DNA of 64,000 nt from Nocardioides guangzhouensis (GCF_004519545.1 NZ_SDKM01000004.1:62001-126000); one strand, 5' to 3'; numbered from the stretch's first letter, positions 37,446 to 46,334 are shown. Made by a program: numbers and translations. The notes: generated by a model from the letters alone, not told the origin.

Positions 37446-37524
37446 CTGACGGTCAGGGAAATTGCTGCGCTGTCAGGGAAAGCATTCCCTGACAGCGCAG
37501 TATTTCCCCGGACGTCCGGGGAAT
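37446..37524. repeat. right terminal inverted repeat with nested hairpins
   Basis: In order it contains CTGACGGTCAG (37446-37456), a perfect hairpin 37465-37500 with 16-bp arms (CTGCGCTGTCAGGGAA and its complement), and the palindrome TTCCCCGGACGTCCGGGGAA (37504-37523), identical to the left copy. Compared with the left repeat, the hairpin stem changed on both arms together (ATGCCC/GGGCAT against CTGCGC/GCGCAG), so base pairing is kept. It ends 11 bases before the end of the acyl-CoA oxidase gene. Confidence 0.9.
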
Positions 37525-37534
37525 CTCCCGGCCC

Positions 37535-39466
37535 TCACCCCACCAGGTCGGGCGACCGCAGCATCTCGTCCGGTACGCCGAACGCGTCGGCGAGGTCGAC
37601 GGCGAACGGGCGCAGCTTCCGGCACAGGTCGGCGACCTCACGGGTGATCGCCTTGGCTCGCGCGGAGGGCATCCGGCCGTGCTCCATGAACCAGGCCCGG
37701 TCCTGCTCGAGGCCGTGCAGGGCGTGCAGGTCGCAGAGCAGGCCGAGGGCCACCTTCTGGTCGCCGTCCTCGAGCCCGGCGAGCTTGTCGACGAACGCCT
37801 CGAGCACCAGCCGCTCGACGTGGGCCCGGGCGGCGCCGATCACGTGGTCCTGCACGCGTGAGAACACCTCGCCGGGGTTCATGCCGTCGTCGATCCCGCG
37901 CTTGAGCCGCCGGGCGACCCCGGCGATCATGTGCTCCTCGCGGAAGCGGTACATCGCGAGCTGGTAGTTCGGGTCGAGCAGCCCGGCCTCCTGGTCCCAC
38001 TCGTCGCCGCCCGGCAGGACGTCGCGCAGCCGCTCGAGGAGCTTGTGCACGCTGGTCCGCTCGACCACGGTCTCGACGGCGAGGCCGGCCACGAACCGGG
38101 CCATGCCGAGCTGGTCCATGTCCTCGAACTCGCCGGCGTAGTCGGTGAGCAGCCCCTTCGCCACCAGCTGCAGCAGCACGTGGTTGTCGCCCTCGAAGGT
38201 GGTGAACACGTCGGTGTCGGCCTTGAGCGCGGCGAACCGGTTCACCGCGAGGTAGCCGGCGCCGCCGCACGCCTCGCGGCACTCCTGGATGGTCCGCGTC
38301 CCGTGCCAGGTGCCGAGCGCCTTGGTGCCGGCGGCCCGCGACTCCAGCGCACGTCGGGCCCGCTCGTCGTCCACGTCGCCGCTGAAGACGGTGTGCAGGT
38401 CGGAGGCCACCACCTCCTGCGCGAAGTGCAGCGCGTAGGTGCGCGCGAGCAGCGGCAGCAGCCGCCGCTGGTGCATCCCGTAGTCGAGCAGGAGCTGCTC
38501 CTCGTCCGGCCCGGTCGCCTCGAACTGGCGCCGGCGTACGGCGTACCGCAGCGCGATCGTCAGGGCCACCTTCGCCGCGTTGATCGACGCGCCGCCGACG
38601 CACACCCGCCCCTGGACGAGCGTGCCGAGCATCGTGAAGAAGCGCCGGTTGCGGCTCTCGATCGGCGAGGAGTACTCCCCGCCCTCCGACACCGACGCGA
38701 ACCGGTCGAGCAGCGCCTCCCGGGGCACCCGCACGTGGTCGAACCAGATGCGGCCGTTGTCGACGCCGTTGAGGCCCATCTTCGGCCCGTCGTCCTCGAT
38801 GCCTACGCCGGGCAACACCGCGCCGTCGCGACGCAGCGGCACCACGAACGCGTGCACGCCCTCGGACTCGCCCCCTATCTCGAGCTGTGCGAACACCACG
38901 GCCACGTCGGCGTGCCGGCCCGCGTTGCCGATGTAGTCCTTGCGGGCGCTGTCGTCGGGCGTGTGGATCACGAACTCGCCGGCCCCCGCGTCGTACGTCG
39001 CGGTGGTGCCGAGGGCCTGCACGTTCGAGCCGTGCCCGGTCTCGGTCATCGCGAAGCAGCCCATGAGCCGGCCGGTGACCAGGTCGGCGAGGTACGCGTC
39101 GTGGTGCCGCTTCGTGCCGAGCTGGAGGATCGCGCCGCCGAACAGCCCGAACTGGACGCCGACTTTCACCAGCACCGACAGGTCGCCGAACGCGAGCGTC
39201 TCGAACGCCGCGATCGAGGCGCCGATGTCACCACCGCCGCCGTACTCCTCGGGGAAACCCATCCCGGTCTGCCCGGTGGCCGCCAGCTCGACGACGAGGT
39301 CCCGCACCCGGTCCCGGAACTCGTCGGTGGAGAGGGTCTCCTGCTCCTCCAGCACGCCGGCGTACTTAACCAAGTTGGTGCGGACGAGCTCGCGCACGTC
39401 GGCGTACCTGCCGTCCAGGAGCGCGGTCAGCGCGGCGACGTCGACGTGGGGCTGCTCGTAGGCCAT
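37535..39466 (-). CDS. acyl-CoA dehydrogenase/oxidase family protein
   Basis: The 643-residue flavoprotein is much longer than ordinary acyl-CoA dehydrogenases (about 380) and matches the acyl-CoA oxidase layout. It has an N-terminal helical domain, the middle beta domain with CFAMTETGHGSNVQALGTTA, and the FAD-binding helical domain with REACGGAGYL and TFEGDNHVLLQ. It would catalyse the first step of beta-oxidation, passing electrons to oxygen or to an electron-transfer protein. The start is ATG 39466; the upstream neighbour is the NlpC/P60 gene, 64 bp away. Confidence 0.88.
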   Translation of the reverse strand: MAYEQPHVDVAALTALLDGRYADVRELVRTNLVKYAGVLEEQETLSTDEFRDRVRDLVVELAATGQTGMGFPEEYGGGGDIGASIAAFETLAFGDLSVLVKVGVQFGLFGGAILQLGTKRHHDAYLADLVTGRLMGCFAMTETGHGSNVQALGTTATYDAGAGEFVIHTPDDSARKDYIGNAGRHADVAVVFAQLEIGGESEGVHAFVVPLRRDGAVLPGVGIEDDGPKMGLNGVDNGRIWFDHVRVPREALLDRFASVSEGGEYSSPIESRNRRFFTMLGTLVQGRVCVGGASINAAKVALTIALRYAVRRRQFEATGPDEEQLLLDYGMHQRRLLPLLARTYALHFAQEVVASDLHTVFSGDVDDERARRALESRAAGTKALGTWHGTRTIQECREACGGAGYLAVNRFAALKADTDVFTTFEGDNHVLLQLVAKGLLTDYAGEFEDMDQLGMARFVAGLAVETVVERTSVHKLLERLRDVLPGGDEWDQEAGLLDPNYQLAMYRFREEHMIAGVARRLKRGIDDGMNPGEVFSRVQDHVIGAARAHVERLVLEAFVDKLAGLEDGDQKVALGLLCDLHALHGLEQDRAWFMEHGRMPSARAKAITREVADLCRKLRPFAVDLADAFGVPDEMLRSPDLVG

Positions 39467-39530
39467 GCCCAGACTCTGCCACCCCGGACCAGACCGGAGG
39501 GAGGGTCGGGGCGGAGCCAGAGGCGCGGCG

Positions 39531-40964
39531 TCAGGGGCGGGCGAAGAAGTTCGGCGCCGTCCAGTAGTACATCGACTCCTGGGTCACCGGCCGCCCGGTG
39601 CGCGGCGCGTGGATCATCTGGCCACCGCCGATGTAGAGCGCGACGTGGTAGATCGACGACGGGCTCGACGACGAGCCCCAGAAGACCAGGTCGCCGGCCT
39701 GCAGCTGGGAGGACCTGATCGGCGTGGACGACTGGTACTGGCCGACCGAGTAGTGCGGGAGGTACTTCCCGCCGGCCTGCCACGACTTCATGGTCAGCCC
39801 CGAGCAGTCCCAGGCGTTCGGGCCGGCCGCGGCCCAGCGGTACGGCTCGCCGATCTGGGCCCGGGCGAACGAGATCGCGCGCTGCGCGCCGGACGGGGAC
39901 GGCGGAGGCGGCGTCGGGTCGGGCTGCGGTGCCGGGTCGGGGGCCGGCGCGGGGTCGGGCTCGGGAGCCGGGTCCGGGGTCGGGTCGGGCTGCGGCGTGG
40001 GGTCGGGGGTGTTGCCACCACCGTTGCTGCCCCCACCGTTGCCACCGCCGGCGGTGCTGCCACTGGAGCCGTCCCCGGAGCCGTCGCCGTTCCCGGCGGT
40101 CGGCGGGGTGCTGGTCTCGGTCGGCTGCGGGGTCTGTGCGGCGTCCTGGGCCTGCTGCCGGGCGGCGTCCTCGAGCGCGGCCTGGCGGCGGGTGGCGAGG
40201 TCGACGGAGATGTCCTGGAGGTCGGCGAGCTCGTGGATGAGCTGGTCCTTCTCCCGGGCGACGGTCTCGGCCTCCGTCAGCGCGGCGGACTCCTGGGTCT
40301 CCGCTGCCTGCTTGGCGCTCGCGGCCTCGGTCTCGAGCTTCGCGGCAGCCTTCGCGGCCCGGTCGGCGTCCTTGCGGGTGAGGTCGGCGACCTGCTGCGT
40401 GGCCTCGAGCTCGAGCTGCATGTCGTCCATCGAGTCGGTCATCTCGAACATGGTGTTGGCCTGCTCGACCACCCCGTCGATGCCGTCCTCGCCGACCACG
40501 GCGGAGAGGGTGGTGATCCCGGGCGACATCTCGTACGTCGCCGCAATCACGTCGCCGTACTGCTTCTGGTGGACGGTCAGCTCGCCCTGGGCCGCGGTCG
40601 CGCGCTTCGACGCGGCGGCGGCAGACTTGCGGGCCTGCTGGAGCTTCCAGCGCGCTGCGTTGTAGGCCTCCGACGCCTGCGCGGCGGCGATGCTGGCCGA
40701 CTGCACGCGCTGGTTGGCCGCCGCGAGGTCGGCCTGGACCGCGGCGACGTCACGCTTCTTGCCGACGGCGGCCTGCCGGGCCGCCTCGACCTCGGCCCGG
40801 GAGGGCGTGCCCCCGTCATCGGGGTCCGCGGTCGCGGGGGCGAGCCCGCCGGCGACCAGGAGACCGGCGGTCAGCGCACCGACCAGGGCCACCACCGACC
40901 CCCTGCCCGGCGATCGCCGACGGGGTCGGGTCGTGCCGGCCTGCCCGGTGCTGCTCCGTCGCAC
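39531..40964 (-). CDS. secreted NlpC/P60 peptidoglycan endopeptidase
   Basis: The 477-residue protein has a signal peptide (about residues 20-46, ending near ATAD), a long coiled coil (about 55-280), a linker very rich in Gly, Ser, Pro and Asp (about 285-355), and a C-terminal NlpC/P60 domain. The catalytic residues are Cys387 (DCSG), His440 (YHVALYIG) and His452. This is the RipA-like layout: a coiled coil that holds the enzyme inactive and a domain that cuts stem peptides for cell separation. GTG 40964 is the start; the 5' leader has a stable hairpin. Confidence 0.92.
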   Translation of the reverse strand: MRRSSTGQAGTTRPRRRSPGRGSVVALVGALTAGLLVAGGLAPATADPDDGGTPSRAEVEAARQAAVGKKRDVAAVQADLAAANQRVQSASIAAAQASEAYNAARWKLQQARKSAAAASKRATAAQGELTVHQKQYGDVIAATYEMSPGITTLSAVVGEDGIDGVVEQANTMFEMTDSMDDMQLELEATQQVADLTRKDADRAAKAAAKLETEAASAKQAAETQESAALTEAETVAREKDQLIHELADLQDISVDLATRRQAALEDAARQQAQDAAQTPQPTETSTPPTAGNGDGSGDGSSGSTAGGGNGGGSNGGGNTPDPTPQPDPTPDPAPEPDPAPAPDPAPQPDPTPPPPSPSGAQRAISFARAQIGEPYRWAAAGPNAWDCSGLTMKSWQAGGKYLPHYSVGQYQSSTPIRSSQLQAGDLVFWGSSSSPSSIYHVALYIGGGQMIHAPRTGRPVTQESMYYWTAPNFFARP

Positions 40965-40999
40965 TGGTCGAACCCCTGCCGTCTCGTCGTCGTGGAAGG

Positions 41000-41029
41000 G
41001 CCTCGGGCGACTTCCCCATCGCCCGAGGC
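41000..41029 (-). promoter_or_regulatory. hairpin in the 5' leader of the NlpC/P60 gene
   Basis: Two perfectly complementary 11-base arms (41000-41010 and 41019-41029, GCCTCGGGCGA and its complement) flank an 8-base loop, about 36-65 bases before the start codon. Wall hydrolase genes in actinobacteria are often controlled by c-di-AMP riboswitches; I looked for the conserved parts of that riboswitch and did not find them. The region upstream (41065-41100) is AT-rich and may hold the promoter. Confidence 0.5.
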
Positions 41030-41138
41030 ACGGGAAGCACGCTAGTGCTCAGAAGTCACACGCGGAACAGTTTTCTCGAATTTTCTCAACTTTAACGGCG
41101 CGTCGGCTTGACGAATGACAAACATGTAATTCTGGGCC

Positions 41139-41178
41139 GTGGTTTCGAGAGGCTCGCTGGCGCTCGCTCCTCAACCAC
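41139..41178. repeat. palindromic interspersed repeat, copy 2a
   Basis: The 40-bp unit runs from GTGGTTTCGAGAGGCTCGCT to CTCCTCAACCAC. The outer GTGGTT and AACCAC are exact inverses. It lies in the 342-bp spacer between the PAP2 gene and the NlpC/P60 gene. Confidence 0.85.
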
Positions 41179-41194
41179 CGGGGTCACGGCGCCG

Positions 41195-41257
41195 CTGGTT
41201 GAGGAGCGGCCGCCGGCCGCTGGTTGAGGAGGTTGCGCAGCGACCGTCTCGAACCAA
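41195..41257. repeat. palindromic interspersed repeat, copies 2b and 2c (opposite orientation)
   Basis: A truncated copy (CTGGTTGAGGAGCGG...) is followed by a full one ending GTCTCGAACCA. Both face the opposite way to copy 2a, so the three together form a larger inverted structure. Confidence 0.8.
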
Positions 41258-41306
41258 GGCCCCGCCCTGTCGCACGGCTCCGCCCACCACTCTGACGGTG
41301 CGCGCG

Positions 41307-42392
41307 TCAGGCGGCCGGGGCGCCGGACTTCTTGGTGGGGCGGGGGCGGTTCTCCTCGACCGGGACCCGGGAGGTGGTCGTCGTCGGATGACTGGAGAGA
41401 CCGTGCCGCTCGAACTTCTGCCCGGAGGCCAGGCCGCCGAGGTAGAAGGAGATCAGGGCGATCGCGATGCCGGCGATGTCGTCGGCGACGTAGTGCCAGC
41501 CGAAGTAGAGGGTGGCGATGATGGTGAGCCCGAAGTTGGTCCACAGCGCCCAGTGCACCCAGCGGATGCGGATGGTGTACTGCGCCATCAGCGCCACCAG
41601 CAGCGTGATCGCGGTGTGCAGGCTCGCGAAACCGGCCACCGATTGCACGGCGCCCTCGATCCCGCCCCAGTAGACGTTCTCGCGTCCGGTGTTGAGCGCG
41701 TCCATGAGCTGGGTGGTGCCGGTGTTGTCGAGGTCCTGGTAGAGCCAGGTGTACTCGAAGCCGGGGCCGAGCGTCGGCAGCGCGTAGTACGACGCGGTGC
41801 CCAGGCTCCAGGCCAGGCACTGGGAGGTGGCGAACCAGTAGCCGAAGCTGATGTTGCGCGACCAGATCAGCCAGGCGGTGAGCACCAGCGGCACCATCGG
41901 CAGGAACCACAGGTAGATCGTCGACAGGACATGGGCGACGATGCCGGTGCCGAGCAGGTCGTGCAGCACCAGCGCCGGCTCGTGGCCGAAGAACAGCGCC
42001 TGGTCGAGGATGTGCAGCTGGCGGTCGTACTTCTTCAGCCCCATCGCCTCGGGCAGGAACGACTTGAGGTTCCGGTAGCTCACGTAGGTGATGTAGAAGC
42101 AGACCAGGCCCATCACCACGAGCGTGATGCGCTCACGGTTCCAGTGGGAGTGCCACCGGTCCTTGAAGACCTGCACGGAGGCCTTCGGCTTGAGCCGGGC
42201 GTACCAGATGATGCGAGGCAGCATGTCGAGCAGCAGCGCGCCGAAGACCAGCATCGGCAGCCGCAGCCACGACGGCCCGAGGAAGCCCTCGGGGTCGACC
42301 AGGTTCTTGTCCAGGCTGATCGCCGTGAGCACGGCAAGCGAGCCCATCAGTGTTGCGACTCCGATCAGGAGTACGTAGGCCCGGCGATACAC
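41307..42392 (-). CDS. PAP2-family membrane phosphatase/transferase
   Basis: The 361-residue protein has about eight to nine membrane helices. It carries the PAP2-like motifs ALPTLGPG, SLHTAITLL and HYVADDIAGI, the last two holding the catalytic His and Asp. The family includes lipid phosphatases and inositol-phosphoceramide-type phospholipid head-group transferases; the length and the GPGFEY region fit the second type better. The C-terminal 30 residues are basic and disordered. It starts with GTG 42392, 29 bp from the end of the thiQ gene. Confidence 0.8.
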   Translation of the reverse strand: MYRRAYVLLIGVATLMGSLAVLTAISLDKNLVDPEGFLGPSWLRLPMLVFGALLLDMLPRIIWYARLKPKASVQVFKDRWHSHWNRERITLVVMGLVCFYITYVSYRNLKSFLPEAMGLKKYDRQLHILDQALFFGHEPALVLHDLLGTGIVAHVLSTIYLWFLPMVPLVLTAWLIWSRNISFGYWFATSQCLAWSLGTASYYALPTLGPGFEYTWLYQDLDNTGTTQLMDALNTGRENVYWGGIEGAVQSVAGFASLHTAITLLVALMAQYTIRIRWVHWALWTNFGLTIIATLYFGWHYVADDIAGIAIALISFYLGGLASGQKFERHGLSSHPTTTTSRVPVEENRPRPTKKSGAPAA

Positions 42393-42421
42393 GCGTGCAG
42401 TCTAGGCAAGGAGGCCAGCGC

Positions 42422-43450
42422 TCAGCCAAACGGGATGACGGCCACTCTGGACCCGTCGACGGCAAGCTTGACGTCCTCTCCGGGTCCTGGAGCGGGGGTC
42501 CCGGGGTGGGCCACGGCGGCCAGCTCCCCCACGCCTGTGACCATCACCACGAGCCGCGTCGCCTCGGGGGTGGCCCGGGCCGAGACCACCCGGCCCGTCA
42601 GCGGTCCCCCGTCGTCGACCCGCAGGGCGGACCGGCGCAGCGCCACCTGCCCGGCCGACGAGAGTCCGGCCGCCCGCAGCACCACCTCGGCGGGTTCCCC
42701 GTCGAGCACGGCCGCGTAGCCGAGGAACCCGGCGGCGTCGGCGTCGGCCGGCGCGGCCCAGACCTCGGCCGGGGTGCCCGACTGGACCAGGCGCCCGGCG
42801 CGCATCAGCGCCATCCGGTCGGCGACGGCGAACGCCTCCTCGTGGTCGTGGGTCACCAGCAGGGCGGTGGTGCGGCTCGCGGCGAGGATCGCGCGGAGGT
42901 CGTGGCCGAGCCGCTCACGCAGCGCCGCGTCGAGGGCCGAGAGCGGCTCGTCGAGCAGCAGCAGGCGCGGCTCGACGGCCAGGGCCCGGGCCAGGGCGAC
43001 GCGCTGCCGCTCGCCGCCCGACAGCGTGGCCGGGCCGCGGTCGCCGTACCCCTCGAGGCCGACCAGCTCGAGCAGCTCCGCGACCCGCGCGCCGACCTCG
43101 CCCCGCGGCCGGCGCCGGATCCGCAGCGGGTAGGCCACGTTCGCCGCGACGCTGCGGTGGTCGAAGAGCTGGCCGTCCTGGAACATCAGCGCGAAGCCCC
43201 GCTTGTGCGTCGGCACGCCGGCGAGGTCGGCGCCGTCGAAGCGGATCCGCCCGGAAGCCGGCGGTTCGAGGCCGGCGACCGCCCGCAGCAGCGTGGACTT
43301 GCCGCACCCGGACGGGCCGAGCACCGCCATCACCTCGCCGCGCGGCAGCGCCAGCGAGACGTCGTCGACCGCCACCAGCGCGCCGTACCGGACGGTGAGG
43401 TCGCGGACGTCGAGCCCCTGCTCGAAGACCTGCTCGGACGGGGTCGGCAC
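42422..43450 (-). CDS. thiQ: thiamine ABC transporter ATP-binding protein
   Basis: The 342-residue ATPase has Walker A GPSGCGKST, signature LSGGERQR, and Walker B LLLDEPLSALD, with a C-terminal TOBE-like extension (about residues 240-340). It is the last gene of a three-gene operon behind a TPP riboswitch, which supports thiamine as the substrate. GTG 43450 lies one base after the thiP stop codon. Confidence 0.9.
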   Translation of the reverse strand: MPTPSEQVFEQGLDVRDLTVRYGALVAVDDVSLALPRGEVMAVLGPSGCGKSTLLRAVAGLEPPASGRIRFDGADLAGVPTHKRGFALMFQDGQLFDHRSVAANVAYPLRIRRRPRGEVGARVAELLELVGLEGYGDRGPATLSGGERQRVALARALAVEPRLLLLDEPLSALDAALRERLGHDLRAILAASRTTALLVTHDHEEAFAVADRMALMRAGRLVQSGTPAEVWAAPADADAAGFLGYAAVLDGEPAEVVLRAAGLSSAGQVALRRSALRVDDGGPLTGRVVSARATPEATRLVVMVTGVGELAAVAHPGTPAPGPGEDVKLAVDGSRVAVIPFG

Positions 43451-43451
43451 C

Positions 43452-45125
43452 TCAGAACCCTCCCACGCCAGGGACCCGGAGCCGCTCGACGACGAACATC
43501 ACGGTGGCGGTCGCGGCCGCCAGCACCACGGAGGCGGCCAGAGCCATGGCGTAGTTCTGCGAGCCGGGGTGGCCGAGCAGCTTGAAGATCACCACCGGCA
43601 CCGTCGGCCGGTCGTCGCGGGCGAGGAACGACGTCGCGCCGAACTCCCCCAGCGACACCGCGAACGCGAACCCGGCCGCGGCCAGCAGCGGGGTGCGCAG
43701 CAGCGCGAGGTCGACGGTGACCAGGGCCCGCAGCGGCGAGGCGCCCAGCGAGGTCGCGGCCTGCCGCTGCCGGTCGTCGATGCCGGCCAGCACCGGCGCC
43801 AGCGTGCGTACGACGAGCGGCAGGGCCACCAGCGCCTGCGCCACCGGCACCAGCAGCGGGGAGTCCCGGAAGTCGAGGGGCGGCTGGTCGAGCGTGATCA
43901 GGAAGCCGAAGCCCAGCGTCACCGCGGAGACGCCGAGCGGCAGCATGAAGAAGCCGTCGAGCCCACCCCGGACCCGCCGCTCGGCGGTCGAGTGCGACCG
44001 CCGGGTGACCACGACCGAGACCAGCAGCCCGAGCCCGACCGACATCCAGGTCGCGTCGACGGCGATCCGCAGCGAGTTGCCCAGCGCCTCGGTGACCGGC
44101 ACCAGCACCACCTGGTCGGTGCCGGTGGTGTCGAGCGCGCGGTAGTTGTCGAGGCCCCATCCGTCGCCGACCTGCAGCGAGCCGACCACGAGCGTGACGA
44201 TCGGGACCGCCACCAGGAGCAGCGCGACCAGGGTCACGAGCACGGCAGGCACGTCGGTTCGGCCGGGCCGGCGGGCACGGGTACGGCGCCGCGCGACCGC
44301 CGCGGTCCGGGCGCGGGTGCGGGCCGCGCCGTACAGCAGCACCGTGACGACGACCAGCTGCAGCAGCGAGAGCGCGGCCGCGGCCTGGAGGTCGAGCAGC
44401 TGGGTGGTGAGGAGGTAGATCTCGGTCTCGACGGTCGCGTAGCGCAGTCCCCCGAGGACGAGGACGACGCCGAACGCGGTGGCGCAGAAGAGGAAGACCA
44501 CGCTGGCGGCGGAGACGATCGCACCGCGCAGGGCGGGCAGGGTCGCGGTCAGGAAGACCTGCCGCGGCGAGGCCCCGAGCGCGGCGGCGGCCTGCGCCGG
44601 CCGCGGGTCGAGGCCCTCCCACGCGGTGCCGACCGTGCGCACCACCACGGCGAGGTTGAAGAAGACCAGCGCGGCGATGATCGCGGCCGGCGTGCCGTCG
44701 AGGCCCAGGGACGCCAGCGGCCCCCCGGCGCCGAGCACCTGGCGGAACGCGACGCCGACCACGACGGTCGGCAGCACGAACGGCATCAGCAGCATGGCGC
44801 GGAGCACGCGGCTGCCCGGGAACCGCAGGCGGTAGAGAACGTGCGCGGCGGGGACGCCGAGCAGCACGGTGAGCACGGTGCCCGCGGCGGCGGACCACAG
44901 CGTGAACCACAGGACCCGGTGCACCCGCGGCCGCGCGAGCACCTCGAGCACGCCCTGCGGGTCGAACGTGCCGTCCGGCCAGAACCCCTCCGCGAGCATG
45001 CCCGCGACCGGCAGCACGAAGAAGACGCAGAGCACCGCGACCGGGCCGGCCGCCAGCCCCAGCAGGGCCAGCAGCCGGCGTGCGGTGGGGTGCCCGGCGG
45101 TGACCGGGGCAACTGCGCCGGTCAC
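43452..45125 (-). CDS. thiP: thiamine ABC transporter permease, two fused domains
   Basis: The 557-residue protein contains two BPD_transp_1 domains in one chain, with about twelve membrane helices and two EAA loops (ALGASPRQVFLTATLP and SLGASPLRALVTVDLALL). This fused form is typical of ThiP and FbpB. Its GTG start is seven bases after the thiB stop codon. Iron (FbpB) would be the alternative, but the riboswitch favours thiamine. Confidence 0.9.
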   Translation of the reverse strand: MTGAVAPVTAGHPTARRLLALLGLAAGPVAVLCVFFVLPVAGMLAEGFWPDGTFDPQGVLEVLARPRVHRVLWFTLWSAAAGTVLTVLLGVPAAHVLYRLRFPGSRVLRAMLLMPFVLPTVVVGVAFRQVLGAGGPLASLGLDGTPAAIIAALVFFNLAVVVRTVGTAWEGLDPRPAQAAAALGASPRQVFLTATLPALRGAIVSAASVVFLFCATAFGVVLVLGGLRYATVETEIYLLTTQLLDLQAAAALSLLQLVVVTVLLYGAARTRARTAAVARRRTRARRPGRTDVPAVLVTLVALLLVAVPIVTLVVGSLQVGDGWGLDNYRALDTTGTDQVVLVPVTEALGNSLRIAVDATWMSVGLGLLVSVVVTRRSHSTAERRVRGGLDGFFMLPLGVSAVTLGFGFLITLDQPPLDFRDSPLLVPVAQALVALPLVVRTLAPVLAGIDDRQRQAATSLGASPLRALVTVDLALLRTPLLAAAGFAFAVSLGEFGATSFLARDDRPTVPVVIFKLLGHPGSQNYAMALAASVVLAAATATVMFVVERLRVPGVGGF

Positions 45126-45132
45126 CGGGGGC

Positions 45133-46203
45133 TCACCGGCTGGTGACGTCGGTCCACTCGGTCAGCCAGTCCTGCCGGTGCTCGGCGATCGCGGCCGGGT
45201 CGACGGCGTACGGCTGGTCGGGGGTGACCGCGAACCGCTCCCAGTCCTTCGGGAGGACGACCCCGTCGGCGACCGGGAAGACGTACATGCTGTCGGGCAG
45301 CGCCGCCTGCACCTCGTCGCTGAGCAGGAAGTCCACGACCTTCTGCGCGCCCTCGGGGTTCTTCGCGTTCTCGAGCACCCCGGCGTACTCCACCTGGCGG
45401 AAGCAGGTGTCGAGCAGCGCGGCGGTCGTCGACCGGCCGGTCTTCTTGTCGACCGTGAACGCCGGCGAGGTGTCGTAGGAGACCACGATCGGACGGGTGC
45501 CCTTCTCGGCGCCGCCGGTGAAGTCGACGAAGTAGGCGTCGTTCCAGCCGCTGGTGAGCTTGGCCCCGTTGGCCATGAGCCGCGACCAGTAGTCCTGCCA
45601 GCCGTCCTCGCCGTACTGGGCGATGGTGGCGAGCAGGAACGCCATGCCGGGCGAGCTGGTGGGGGCGCCGGGCACCACGAGCTGGTCCTTGTACGCGGGG
45701 TCCGCGAGGTCGTCGAGCGTCTTCGGCGGGGCCTGGTCGTGCTCCTGGTACCAGGCGGTGTCGACGTTGACGCAGACCGACGCCTGGTCGACCGGCGCCA
45801 GCCGGTCGCTGCCCTCGTCGAGTGCGTAGGCGTCGGCTCCGGCCGGCAGCCGCGCGTCGTACTTCGCGAACACGTCCGCGTCGAGCGCCCGGGAGGCGAA
45901 GGTGTTGTCGACCCCGAACGCGACGTCACCGATCGGGTTGTCCTGGGTGAGCACGAGCTTGTTGGTGAGCGCGCCCGCGTCCCCGGACGGCCGGACGTCG
46001 AGGGTCAGCCCGGTGTCCTGCTCGAACTGTTTCTCCAGCTTCTTCGGCAGCGCGAACGACTCGTGCGTCACCAGCACGACCCGGTCGCTGGTGCTGCCGG
46101 TGCGCTCGGCCTTCTCGTCCGACGACTCGGTTGCGAGCGTGCACGACGTCAGTGCGAGCGCCGCGAGCGTGCTGATGGTGGTGGCCGTGGCACGGCGGAA
46201 CAT
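45133..46203 (-). CDS. thiB: thiamine ABC transporter substrate-binding lipoprotein
   Basis: The 356-residue protein has a short signal peptide with lipobox ALTSC, so it is a lipoprotein. VLVTHESFALPKKLEKQF near residue 43 and GVDNTFASRAL are characteristic of ThiB, as is the late SMYVFPVADGVVLP. It captures thiamine outside the cell. The start codon lies five bases after the riboswitch P1 stem, which itself contains the ribosome-binding site. Confidence 0.92.
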   Translation of the reverse strand: MFRRATATTISTLAALALTSCTLATESSDEKAERTGSTSDRVVLVTHESFALPKKLEKQFEQDTGLTLDVRPSGDAGALTNKLVLTQDNPIGDVAFGVDNTFASRALDADVFAKYDARLPAGADAYALDEGSDRLAPVDQASVCVNVDTAWYQEHDQAPPKTLDDLADPAYKDQLVVPGAPTSSPGMAFLLATIAQYGEDGWQDYWSRLMANGAKLTSGWNDAYFVDFTGGAEKGTRPIVVSYDTSPAFTVDKKTGRSTTAALLDTCFRQVEYAGVLENAKNPEGAQKVVDFLLSDEVQAALPDSMYVFPVADGVVLPKDWERFAVTPDQPYAVDPAAIAEHRQDWLTEWTDVTSR

Positions 46204-46204
46204 T

Positions 46205-46300
46205 CCGACTCCCTTCGCCGGTGCTAACCGGATCAGGTCCTGAGGGTCTGCGGCGGATCCGCACTCTCAGCTCTCCCCGGCTCCACACCGCGGGAGGGCT
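46205..46300 (-). promoter_or_regulatory. TPP riboswitch (THI element)
   Basis: On the minus strand the conserved parts occur in order: GGGGAGAGCTGAGAGTGC, then ACCCTCAGGACCTGATC, then GGTTAGCACCGGCGAAGGGA. These are the pyrimidine- and pyrophosphate-sensing segments of the TPP aptamer. The P1 stem pairs CTCCC (46292-46296) with GGGAG (46209-46213). That GGGAG is also the thiB ribosome site, five bases before the ATG, so thiamine pyrophosphate should directly block translation of thiB-thiP-thiQ. Confidence 0.95.
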
Positions 46301-46334
46301 CCCCTGTCTCTCGTGTGCCCAACCTACAACCCCG

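Larger units (their letters stand above)
36301..37524. mobile_element. possible single-gene mobile cassette bounded by structured inverted repeats
   Basis: The unit is 1.22 kb: two about 80-bp inverted repeats, each with the same ordered set of hairpins, facing each other around one gene. It stands between ppa and an acyl-CoA oxidase-like gene. No transposase is present and no target-site duplication is visible. It might move with help from another protein, or the ends may be paired terminators that were copied. The inverted symmetry and similarity are seen directly; mobility is an inference. Confidence 0.4.

Noticed and set aside
41000..41130. c-di-AMP (ydaO-type) riboswitch before the NlpC/P60 gene
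   Set aside because: The gene type fits, but the conserved sequence blocks of that riboswitch are not present on the minus strand; only a simple hairpin is seen.
42422..46203. Iron(III) ABC transporter (fbpABC)
   Set aside because: The fused permease layout also occurs there, but the TPP riboswitch and the ThiB-type binding protein support thiamine.
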